Positions 1 to 6,166 of a stretch of DNA of 7,625 nucleotides are shown here, in pieces. Every line of letters begins with the position of its first letter. The first letter of the stretch is position 1. A program made the position numbers and the translations under genes. Under the pieces are notes generated by a model that was given only the letters and a program-made list of their open reading frames with translations, was not told where the DNA came from and did not search any database. This DNA is from an uncultured Oscillospiraceae bacterium (GTDB lineage Bacteria; Bacillota; Clostridia; Oscillospirales; Acutalibacteraceae), in the NCBI GenBank assembly GCA_900556765.1, contig USQH01000066.1, positions 1-7,625 on the forward strand. The letters are read 5' to 3'.

Positions 1-342
1 CCGCGCCTGAAGGAGCGCCGCAAGCAGATCGGCGGCACGCTCTCCGGCGGCGAGCAGCAGATGCTGGCGATGGGCCGCGCGATGATGAGTGAGCCGAAGC
101 TGCTGATGCTGGACGAGCCGTCGATGGGTCTTGCCCCGATACTTGTTGAGCAGATATTTGATATTATCAAAGAGCTTCACCGCGCAGGAACAACTATTTT
201 GCTTGTTGAGCAAAACGCAGAAATGGCATTGCATATTGCGAACCGTGCTTACGTTCTTGAGTCGGGACGTATTGTATTGACCGGAACAGGCGAAGAACTG
301 GCTAAGAGCGAGGAAATACGCAAGGCGTACCTCGGCGGCTGA
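1..342 (+). CDS. livF: Branched-chain amino acid ABC transporter ATP-binding protein LivF, 3' part
   Basis: This is the C-terminal ~113 residues of an ABC ATPase; the open frame runs off the left edge, so the true start lies outside. Visible landmarks are the ABC signature LSGGEQQ right at the left side, the Walker B/D-loop stretch LLMLDEPSMGLAP, and the switch segment ILLVEQN, in which Gln sits where many ABC proteins have His. The SMGLAP and VEQN variants are characteristic of LivF, one of the two cytoplasmic ATPases that energise uptake of leucine, isoleucine and valine (or related amides) with LivG, the LivHM permeases and a binding protein. By position it is the last gene of its operon, because a strong terminator follows 25 nt after the stop. 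Oddity: the first 120 bases are about 70% G+C while the next 120 are about 43%. LivF identification is confident; the exact substrate is inferred from family. Confidence 0.93.
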   Translation, partial: PRLKERRKQIGGTLSGGEQQMLAMGRAMMSEPKLLMLDEPSMGLAPILVEQIFDIIKELHRAGTTILLVEQNAEMALHIANRAYVLESGRIVLTGTGEELAKSEEIRKAYLGG

Positions 343-366
343 GAACAGCATTAATAAACAAAACAC

Positions 367-406
367 AAAACCGCTATGGGACTTGCTCTCATAGCGGTTT
401 TAAGTT
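367..406 (+). terminator. Rho-independent terminator after livF
   Basis: A perfect 12-bp inverted repeat, AAAACCGCTATG at 367-378 and CATAGCGGTTTT at 390-401, encloses an 11-nt loop, followed by a T-rich tail. It lies 25 nt after the livF stop and should end the upstream amino-acid transport operon. Because the arm begins with AAAA, it could also work weakly in the other direction. Confidence 0.9.
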
Positions 407-654
407 TTGTGGCAGTTTTGCATAAAAAATCATACGGCAACATAAGGCAATTTTTAATAAGTTATTCATTTTCCTGCTGACCATAACATAACAATTATGT
501 AAAGGACAAAACTCTATATTATTATCAATAAATTTGTGTATAAATCTATAATTATAAAGCAACCTTATATTTCATGTAATTTCATACTTTTTGTTAAATA
601 TAAACAGATAATGCTTTTTGGATTTATAAAAAATGTAGAAAAGTAATTTAAAAG
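402..654. other. AT-rich spacer without a recognisable gene
   Basis: This stretch between the livF terminator and the promoter of the secreted protein is strongly A+T rich, with many TATA and TTAT runs. I found no open frame with a ribosome site, no RNA-like hairpin of more than a few base pairs and no tandem repeat. Several -10-like hexamers occur by base composition alone, and I do not call them. Confidence 0.6.
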
Positions 655-683
655 TTGAATTATTTGTTTACAAATATTATAAT
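655..683 (+). promoter_or_regulatory. SigA-type promoter of the secreted protein gene
   Basis: TTGAAT at 655-660 is separated by exactly 17 nt from a perfect TATAAT at 678-683. Transcription should start near 690, giving a leader of about 64 nt before the ATG at 754. The ribosome site AAAGGAGA is at 736-743. Confidence 0.75.
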
Positions 684-753
684 AATAAGCAATGCAGGTA
701 ATATTATCCTGACATATAAAATGTTTCAATTTTTGAAAGGAGAATAGAAAACA

Positions 754-3387
754 ATGAAAACTCTACTTAGTAGATCGGTCAGCTTGGTACTCGCGCTGTG
801 CATGGTAGTAACTATGGTTACTTGCGCGTTTACATTTGTTTCGGCCGAATCCACGCGTCTTGATGACTGGCAGGGATTTGTTACAACCGAGCTGTCACTC
901 AACAGCTACTCGGCTGAAGACGGCCAGTATCTCAAGATTTCAAATGCTGATCTTTATGTCGGCGACAGCATCAAATGGAACGGTGGATGGCTTAACGGCG
1001 ATTTCACCTATGCTGACGGTGATAGTACTGTATCGGCAAAAATTAATGGCAGAGCTACCTGGTACTGTGATGACACAAAAATGTTTGAGTCTTATCTTTA
1101 TTATGGCAGCATTGCATCAGCCAGGGGCGACAACACTCCTCAGTCCCTGAGCAAAGCCGGTACTTGGGTATGCAAGGCCAATCTTTCAACCGGTAAAACT
1201 ATCAACCTCGTTTCCTTTGATGTAAAGGCTATGCCGAGACTTTACGGCGATAACATCTTTACCGGAAACACTGAGATTAAGTACTATGGTGCACTTGATC
1301 TTGCCGATAACGCGCTTTCCTATGTAACTTTCAGCGAAAACGAGTTCTATGTCGGCGATACTCTTTCCAACGGAACATCGCGTTGGTACAACTCCAATAA
1401 TGCTAATCAGCGTTATTGCTATGCTTCGTCTGACGGCAACACTTATACCGGTACAATCTGGCATATGTTTGTTGTAAAGCCTAACGGCAGCTCAAGCGAT
1501 TGCAATGTTTCCACCGGTGCTGCTTGTACTCAGACTCTTGATACGGCAGGAACTTGGTCGCTTAAAGCGAGAATTGAACGCCGCAAGGATCTTTCAGGCA
1601 ACGATGTCAGCGGCAGCGAAGATGTTGTAGTTGCTACATTTGACGTTAAGGCGGTTCCGCGTATGTATAAGGATCCGGACGGCAATGTAAATTACAACGG
1701 CGCAATTGACGTCAGCGTTTATCAGAATGAGGGCGTTCCTTTCTCTACTGATGATTTGTATGTCGGCGATAAGCTGGTAAACGGTTCGGGCTGGTGGACG
1801 AATACAAATATTCCTTTCACATACGACGGCGCGTCTTATACCGGCAGAATCACATGGCTTACTATTACTGATCCTAACGGAAATGTAGCTTCAGGCTATC
1901 ATGTGTACAACGGCGGCGCAATCGACTATGTTTGCAAGACTGCCGGTGAGTATACTCTCAGCGGTAAGCTCGAAAGCGTTAAGGATGCGGATGGTAATTC
2001 CCATTCTAACATCGAGCCTGTTACACTTCGTACATTTACCGTAAAAGCTTGCCCGCATAATTATTCGCTTACCGATACTATTGAAGCGACCTGCACAGCT
2101 AAGGGCTATAGTGTTTACACATGCTCTTACTGCGATATCACAAAGAATGCTGATTATGTCAATGCAAAAGGTCATACTCTGACATTTGAAAACGGTGTTG
2201 TTTCCTGTGCTGATTGCGATTATACTAAGGAATACACCGGCGAAGCCGAGACAATTTCCTATAAGAGCGCTGATCGTACCGGTCTTACTGCTTACACCAC
2301 AATGCCTGCTGCCGCTTTTGTTGGCGATACCATAAAGAAGGATGGCGACGGTTGGTGGAATGCCAACTTGCCTTTCACTATCTATGACGAAGAAGGCAAT
2401 GCTTATTCGGGATCAAGCTACCATGCATGGATCATGTTCGGCGACACCGAAAAGAAGTATTTTAAGCCGGGCAACGGTCAAAACGGTGAGTTCACTTTCG
2501 ATGAAGAAGGCACATATACACTTGTCGGACAGATTGAAACCGGTGACAACGCACTTGGTAATGTAAAGACTGTTCTTGCTACCATTCAGGTTTTCAATCC
2601 TGTTAAATACAATGTTACTGTTATCGGTAAAAACGGCAATGAGATTGTTACTGCCGTTAACGCCGGCGCTGAGATCGCTCTGGCTGATATTGCTCCGTTT
2701 ACCTACGGCTACAAGGTCGTTTCATGGGCATATGCCGATGGCACTGCGATTGATACTGAGACCATCAAGGTTACCGCGGACATTACTCTTGTTCCGACAT
2801 TTGCTGTTGATACTACCAAGAAATACACTTTAGCTGTTACCGGCGCAAAAGAGGATGTAAGCGGTCAGTACAACTATAATGACAAGGTTACTGTTAAATT
2901 TGACAGCAGCACTCTTGATACCGGCAAATATTTCGGCGGTTGGCAGAATGGAGACGGTAATATCATCAGCTACAAGACTGATTACACCTTCTTCATGGGT
3001 GCTGATCTGACCCTTTCACCGATCATCGTTGATAATGCTGTTGATCTTACTCCGGTTGTTAATATTACTGATGTTTGTGATGTTAACGGCGACGGTTCCA
3101 AGATTTCTGTAATGATGGAACGCAGCGTTCCAAATAGCGGATTCACTTATGTTTCCAGCGGTTTTATTTATAGTACAAATGAAATCACGGATCCTACCGA
3201 TGCGAATCTCCGTAAATCGGTTGCAACATGCACCGCTCTTAATGCTCAGTATCGTTTGACCATCAATCTTAAGGTTGCTAATGAAGTAAATATTCTTGCA
3301 TTCTGCACCTATAAGGATGCTGATGGTGTTGAGCATACTATTTACTCCAATAACGGCGTTGCTGTTCATTGTGCAAAGAACGCATAA
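754..3387 (+). CDS. Large secreted multi-module repeat protein, function unknown
   Basis: Predicted 877-residue exported protein of unknown function. The start is set by AAAGGAGA 10 nt upstream and by a signal peptide: MKTLLSR, a hydrophobic core to about residue 28, then VSA at 29-31 as the likely signal-peptidase I site. Four related modules of about 130 residues follow, marked by YVGD at 68, 199 and 336 and FVGD at 522. Each continues with a Trp-rich Gly/Asn segment (GGW, SRWY, GWW, GWW), a TGxI/W core and a closing 'aGTW/aGeYtL...TF.VKA.P' strand. Between modules 3 and 4 is a small insert starting near His435 with Cys447, Cys457-x2-Cys460 and Cys485-x2-Cys488. Residues ~618-755 hold two beta-rich repeats like those of bacterial adhesins. 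A C-terminal domain (~768-877) begins with one DxNxDG calcium-loop-like motif at 776-781. No LPXTG anchor, SLH domain or C-terminal membrane segment is visible, so it is probably released or held non-covalently. An adhesin or glycan-binding role is inference. It has its own promoter and terminator. Confidence 0.88.
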   Translation: MKTLLSRSVSLVLALCMVVTMVTCAFTFVSAESTRLDDWQGFVTTELSLNSYSAEDGQYLKISNADLYVGDSIKWNGGWLNGDFTYADGDSTVSAKINGRATWYCDDTKMFESYLYYGSIASARGDNTPQSLSKAGTWVCKANLSTGKTINLVSFDVKAMPRLYGDNIFTGNTEIKYYGALDLADNALSYVTFSENEFYVGDTLSNGTSRWYNSNNANQRYCYASSDGNTYTGTIWHMFVVKPNGSSSDCNVSTGAACTQTLDTAGTWSLKARIERRKDLSGNDVSGSEDVVVATFDVKAVPRMYKDPDGNVNYNGAIDVSVYQNEGVPFSTDDLYVGDKLVNGSGWWTNTNIPFTYDGASYTGRITWLTITDPNGNVASGYHVYNGGAIDYVCKTAGEYTLSGKLESVKDADGNSHSNIEPVTLRTFTVKACPHNYSLTDTIEATCTAKGYSVYTCSYCDITKNADYVNAKGHTLTFENGVVSCADCDYTKEYTGEAETISYKSADRTGLTAYTTMPAAAFVGDTIKKDGDGWWNANLPFTIYDEEGNAYSGSSYHAWIMFGDTEKKYFKPGNGQNGEFTFDEEGTYTLVGQIETGDNALGNVKTVLATIQVFNPVKYNVTVIGKNGNEIVTAVNAGAEIALADIAPFTYGYKVVSWAYADGTAIDTETIKVTADITLVPTFAVDTTKKYTLAVTGAKEDVSGQYNYNDKVTVKFDSSTLDTGKYFGGWQNGDGNIISYKTDYTFFMGADLTLSPIIVDNAVDLTPVVNITDVCDVNGDGSKISVMMERSVPNSGFTYVSSGFIYSTNEITDPTDANLRKSVATCTALNAQYRLTINLKVANEVNILAFCTYKDADGVEHTIYSNNGVAVHCAKNA

Positions 3388-3423
3388 GTGTTGTTTAAAT
3401 TTGACAGCATAAATTGACCCATT

Positions 3424-3462
3424 AAGGCTCTGTGTTTGATATTCAAATGCAGAGCCTTTTTT
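3424..3462 (+). terminator. Rho-independent terminator after the secreted protein
   Basis: AAGGCTCTG at 3424-3432 pairs with CAGAGCCTT at 3450-3458. The stem extends inward through two G-U pairs and TTTG/CAAA to a 5-nt loop at 3439-3443, giving a 15-bp hairpin followed by six T residues (3457-3462). The G-U pairs on this strand agree with plus-strand transcription. Confidence 0.92.
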
Positions 3463-3543
3463 ATGTCACAACTATTAATATACATCGGTTGACCCTTTAA
3501 CAGGGGCCTGTCATACGGAATAAAATAGTATCGGTGATATTTT

Positions 3544-3747
3544 ATGAATCCATGTGAACTTACTGCCGCAATAACTGCGGCGGCCAACTCTATTGCCTGT
3601 CAGCTTGACAGCGATCAGCTCGGATTATTGGCGGCGGTTTTTACACAGCTTGGCGATACGCTCGCGACTATCGTTGCTCAGCGGGGAATATGTGAAAAGG
3701 CGTGTTCATCCGACAATGGAATACAATATGATGCCGTTAATCAATAA
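3544..3747 (+). CDS. Small DUF6774-like protein, 67 residues
   Basis: A short protein opening with MNPCELTAAITAAANSIAC and continuing with an LGLLAAVFTQLGDTLATI segment and an R-x-x-C/E-x-x-C tail. This matches my memory of the DUF6774 family, mini-proteins of about 60 residues widespread in Clostridia and of unknown function; the family label is from recall and not checked. The sequence is rich in Ala and Leu with two likely amphipathic helices and three cysteines early and late (Cys4, Cys19, Cys50, Cys54), compatible with a small helical hairpin and perhaps a metal or disulfide site. The ATG is preceded by a modest ribosome site, GGTGAT at 3533-3538. I see no convincing promoter; a TTAACA/TAAAAT pair with an 18-nt gap would leave an implausibly short leader, so promoter placement is open. 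It ends at a shared terminator converging with the permease. Confidence 0.75.
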   Translation: MNPCELTAAITAAANSIACQLDSDQLGLLAAVFTQLGDTLATIVAQRGICEKACSSDNGIQYDAVNQ

Positions 3748-3773
3748 AAAAATCGGATTTACAAAGTGTTATA

Positions 3774-3826
3774 AAAAAATACAGCGGGGAATAATCAATT
3801 TGATTCATGTCCTCGCTGTATTTTTT
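3774..3826. terminator. Bidirectional terminator between convergent genes
   Basis: AAAAAATACAGCGGGG at 3774-3789 pairs along its whole length with CCTCGCTGTATTTTTT at 3811-3826 (one G-U pair), with a 21-nt loop. The T-run on the plus strand ends the small DUF6774-like gene, and the A-run at 3773-3779 supplies a T-run on the minus strand for the permease gene ending at 3884. One hairpin serves both convergent transcripts. Confidence 0.9.
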
Positions 3827-3883
3827 ATATACTTAAAATTGTGCAAGTAATTTGAGATTAGAAAATCTTGCGCGATTTAGGCG

Positions 3884-5281
3884 TCAGCACATACCAAGCA
3901 TCCTCCAAAACGGTACACTGGCCGTCATTGCAATCAAATTCAATATCATGTAAGCATACGATGCCTTTTGTGCGCACGGATAGTCAATGCATTTGTCTCC
4001 CGTCAACTTAATGAACCCGACGACAGCCGGACTGCTGTAGGCTGTGTTCCAGTATGAACTGCTCATCCACTCGACAAATACGAGAATGAACATACTCATG
4101 CCGTGTGCGTTCATCAGCGGTCCGAAAACAGCCATCATTATGGTCAGTGAGCAGGTTTGGGATACGACTGCGTATCGCAGTATATAGGTTATAATGCAAA
4201 GGCACGGAACAAAAATGTAAGGACTGCTCATAAGCGGCGCAAAAAGCGGTCCAAGCAGGGCGGCAAGCCAGTCGCTGACGCCCGTTGACGACATGAATGT
4301 TGAAATGCCGAGTACTCCGCCTATAAAGAGTACGAGTGTCCATTGTCCTTTTGCGTTGGCATCATTTGAGCTGAGAAGACCGCAGCAAAAGAATGCAACA
4401 TCAGCTGCAATAGCAACGAAAGATGCGTCAACACCGTGCAGCGGCTGGGTTATCCACAGTGCGATTGCAATGCCGACTATTATCAATCCCTGCTTTTCCT
4501 TAAGCGTTGCTTTTCCTAATGCGGCATACTGCTCTTTTAAAAAGCCTACGTCACCCGACAGCTTTTCTTTCGGCGCACATATAAACGCACAGTATACGTA
4601 CGTCAATACGATTAGAACTATGTACCAAACGCAGGTGCATTTTATCCACGCACCCCAAGTAAAGCTGATATCCTGCATAAATCCGATCATTATTGCGACG
4701 AATGCAGAGCCGGACATAAACGCCGCGCCAAGTAGATATGTGCCGGCAAAGTTAGCAAACCATATTCCACGAGCCTGCTTGCTGTTAGGTTTCACACCGA
4801 CAGCTTCACACACCTGACCGATGAGCGGTGCCATTATAGAGGTCTTGGCATATGAACTGGGGATCAGCGGCGTTGTAATAAGACCGGCGAGCATCATCGC
4901 CGTTACCTGACCGCGGTATGTTCCTGAGAATTTGGTCAGCATCAGCAATGCAAGCCGTTTCATAAATCCGCTGTTGTTGATGGCGGCGGACATAATGAAA
5001 ACACCGATGCACAGCCATACTGTTGTGCCGGCGAACTGTGATGTTACTGTACTAACGGTCGCAATCTTAAATACCAGCAAAAGCACCATTGTCGCAAGTG
5101 TGGCTACCCAGTCAGGCAGGGCGTTGCTTATGAGGCAAATTATCAAAAATGTAAAACAGCCGAGATATTGCCAGCTTTGGCGTGACATCATATCTGTCGT
5201 TGGCGGTATGTAGGCGATAAGCAGCATCATAACAAGCCCGATTGAAATTCCCCAAAGTGTTTTTTTTGTCTGTTCCTTCAT
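3884..5281 (-). CDS. SLC13/DASS-type anion permease
   Basis: A 465-residue polytopic membrane protein with about 11-12 hydrophobic segments, the usual length of the divalent anion:Na+ symporter (DASS, SLC13, CitT/SdcS) family. Members import or exchange dicarboxylates, citrate, tartrate or sulfate. Family landmarks are the segment TTVWLCIGVFIMSAAINNSGFMKR (residues 86-109) and the two inverted-repeat re-entrant motifs. The first lies in LITTPLIPSSYAKTS (134-148) and the second in YAVVSQTCSLT (370-380). In characterised members both motifs read Ser-Asn-Thr; here they read Ser-Ser-Tyr (142-144) and Ser-Gln-Thr (374-376), so the substrate may be unusual. The ATG has AGGAG (complement of 5289-5293) 7 nt upstream. 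A minus-strand terminator hairpin and a structured RNA precede it, and I see no clear promoter between that hairpin and the gene, so leader control is possible. Family confident, substrate unknown. Confidence 0.85.
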   Translation of the reverse strand: MKEQTKKTLWGISIGLVMMLLIAYIPPTTDMMSRQSWQYLGCFTFLIICLISNALPDWVATLATMVLLLVFKIATVSTVTSQFAGTTVWLCIGVFIMSAAINNSGFMKRLALLMLTKFSGTYRGQVTAMMLAGLITTPLIPSSYAKTSIMAPLIGQVCEAVGVKPNSKQARGIWFANFAGTYLLGAAFMSGSAFVAIMIGFMQDISFTWGAWIKCTCVWYIVLIVLTYVYCAFICAPKEKLSGDVGFLKEQYAALGKATLKEKQGLIIVGIAIALWITQPLHGVDASFVAIAADVAFFCCGLLSSNDANAKGQWTLVLFIGGVLGISTFMSSTGVSDWLAALLGPLFAPLMSSPYIFVPCLCIITYILRYAVVSQTCSLTIMMAVFGPLMNAHGMSMFILVFVEWMSSSYWNTAYSSPAVVGFIKLTGDKCIDYPCAQKASYAYMILNLIAMTASVPFWRMLGMC

Positions 5282-5330
5282 TTGTCGTCTCCTATATTTT
5301 TGTTTAAAAGCAGTATGTGTTAATATACTT

Positions 5331-5365
5331 AAAAAGCCTCCCTTTGCATTTGCAACGGGAGGCTT
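5331..5365 (-). terminator. Minus-strand terminator hairpin ahead of the permease
   Basis: Read on the minus strand, AAGCCTCCC (5365-5357) pairs with GGGAGGCTT (5342-5334). An inner TTGCA/TGCAA stem closes a very small loop, and five T residues (5335-5331) follow. It lies about 50 nt before the permease start. It is either the end of a free-standing RNA encoded at 5429-5622 or a conditional terminator within the permease leader. Confidence 0.82.
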
Positions 5366-5428
5366 AGCATTTTGCTTAGACTGTAATGTCGCACAGTTTA
5401 ATTCAAGTATAAAATTGAAAAATTAGTA

Positions 5429-5622
5429 TACCCGCCCTGCCGTACATCGACGATTGATAACCTGCGTAAAGCAGGTGGGTGCCCTCCCAACGGTTTCGTG
5501 CTTCCAACGTCCGCCGCTTTTACGCGGCGGGAGGCCTGCGATACCTACCGTCGGAGACGGGCTCCCGATAATAAAGGTTGTAGGGTTATAAAGGCCGATT
5601 TAGTGAGCGAACAGGGCAGATA
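5429..5622 (-). ncRNA. GC-rich structured RNA, unassigned class
   Basis: This is a noncoding, highly paired element of about 190 nt in an otherwise AT-rich spacer. An outer stem joins 5429-5439 to 5612-5622. Inside are perfect hairpins at 5460-5476 (ACCTGC/GCAGGT), 5511-5530 (CCGCCGC/GCGGCGG) and 5548-5560 (CCGTC/GACGG). A GGGAG/CTCCC stem (5529-5533 with 5562-5566) and a possible longer pairing (5482-5491 with 5577-5585) complete it. Strand: in the outer stem, pairs 5433-5618 and 5431-5620 are G-U on the minus strand but C-A mismatches on the plus strand, which favours the minus strand. A T-rich stretch and the hairpin at 5331-5365 lie downstream on that strand. A weak promoter (ACGACA, 18 nt, TATTAT at 5625-5630) could start it near 5618. 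I checked it by eye for RNase P, tmRNA, SRP, T-box, TPP, FMN and c-di-GMP-I signatures and saw none. 6S, raiA or another clostridial RNA class remain possible. Confidence 0.68.
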
Positions 5623-5624
5623 GC

Positions 5625-5654
5625 ATAATATAATTATTCGTAACGATCTGTCGT
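5625..5654 (-). promoter_or_regulatory. Possible promoter of the minus-strand structured RNA
   Basis: On the minus strand ACGACA (5654-5649) and TATTAT (5630-5625) are 18 nt apart, placing a start near 5618, at the foot of the outer stem. The -35 matches only four of six positions. The alternative is read-through from the upstream DUF1292 gene, which has no strong terminator after its stop (only a 6-bp hairpin at 5641-5656 without a T-run). Confidence 0.3.
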
Positions 5655-5989
5655 TATTCCTCTTCGATGTCGAATAGATCTTGCAGACGGTCAATAAAGA
5701 TGCCGGTCACGTCTTCATACTCGTCGTCGTCTTCGATTTCCTCGAATTGTTCTTCATCTCCGACTTCAATAACTTTCAGCACGACCAGTTCGCCGTCATC
5801 GTCAAGCATTTTCTGCGGATCGTCATACTCGGGACGCAGAGCAAGATAGCGTTCATCGTTATATTCGATCTGGTCAAGTATTTCAAATTTGTACTCTTTT
5901 CCGTCGTCATCGGTCAGCGAAATAAGATCCGGCATGTACTCATCTTCGTCATCAAATCTATTGCTTTCAAAGTCTAATATTTCAGCCAT
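5654..5989 (-). CDS. DUF1292 family acidic protein
   Basis: A 111-residue, very acidic soluble protein. The central part, from DLISLTDDDGKEYKFEILDQ through a YLALRPEY-like strand to GELVVLKVIEVGDEEQFEEI, is the typical DUF1292 (UPF0473/YrzB-like) pattern: a short beta-rich core reading 'Dg.E..feil..ie.....Y..l.P' and 'e..vlrv.ed....f..I.ddeE'. This copy has acidic extensions at both ends, with a D/E-rich C-terminus ending DIEEE. Function is unknown; relatives often sit near alaS, ruvX and IreB-type genes in Firmicutes, but none of those are visible here. The ATG at 5989 is supported by AAAGGA (complement of 6000-6005) about 10 nt upstream and by an excellent promoter. No tail terminator is evident, so transcripts may run into the structured RNA and permease downstream. 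Confidence 0.85.
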   Translation of the reverse strand: MAEILDFESNRFDDEDEYMPDLISLTDDDGKEYKFEILDQIEYNDERYLALRPEYDDPQKMLDDDGELVVLKVIEVGDEEQFEEIEDDDEYEDVTGIFIDRLQDLFDIEEE

Positions 5990-6034
5990 TATTTATCTAT
6001 CCTTTCGGTCGGTCAATTTTAGCTTAACAATAAT

Positions 6035-6063
6035 ATTTTAACCTTTTAATCTCAATTAGTCAA
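6035..6063 (-). promoter_or_regulatory. SigA-type promoter of the DUF1292 gene
   Basis: On the minus strand TTGACT (6063-6058) and TAAAAT (6040-6035) are separated by exactly 17 nt, giving a start near 6028 and a leader of about 39 nt. It diverges from the plus-strand promoter at 6132-6160; the two -35 boxes are about 70 nt apart across an A-rich stretch. Confidence 0.75.
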
Positions 6064-6131
6064 CCATAAATGCTTTTATACTGAAATTATTAAAAATAGC
6101 TCAAAAAAATAAAAAATATTAAAAATAATAG

Positions 6132-6160
6132 TTGACAATATACTAAAACTGTGATATATT
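6132..6160 (+). promoter_or_regulatory. Strong promoter of the three-unit RNA
   Basis: A perfect TTGACA at 6132-6137, a 17-nt spacer and TATATT at 6155-6160. The A-tract-rich sequence just upstream (6090-6130) resembles an UP element. The start is expected near 6167. Confidence 0.8.
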
Positions 6161-6166
6161 ATAGAT

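Noticed and set aside
696..710. Near-palindrome AGGTAATATTATCCT in the leader of the secreted protein
   Set aside because: It sits where an operator could be, just after the expected transcription start, but it is imperfect by one base and lies in very AT-rich DNA; chance is a sufficient explanation.
814..831. Lipoprotein signal around Cys24 (MVTC)
   Set aside because: The residue before Cys is Thr rather than Gly, Ala or Ser, and a better VSA signal-peptidase I site follows at residues 29-31.
3079..3096. Dockerin or EF-hand in the C-terminal part of the secreted protein (DVNGDGS)
   Set aside because: Only one calcium-loop-like motif is present and no second ~22-residue repeat with its following helix, so a dockerin is not supported.
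4293..4817. 174-codon plus-strand frame opposite the permease
   Set aside because: It is antisense to a clear membrane transporter and has no ribosome site or promoter; its composition is explained by the opposite strand.
5429..5622. tRNA, RNase P RNA, tmRNA or T-box leader in the GC-rich element
   Set aside because: No T-arm GTTCGA, no GAGGAAAGTCC, no tmRNA CCA end and no T-box AGGGTGGNACC were seen on either strand.
5667..5977. Plus-strand frames of 60 and 98 codons opposite the DUF1292 gene
   Set aside because: They are antisense shadows of an acid-rich coding sequence, with no ribosome site and low-complexity translations.
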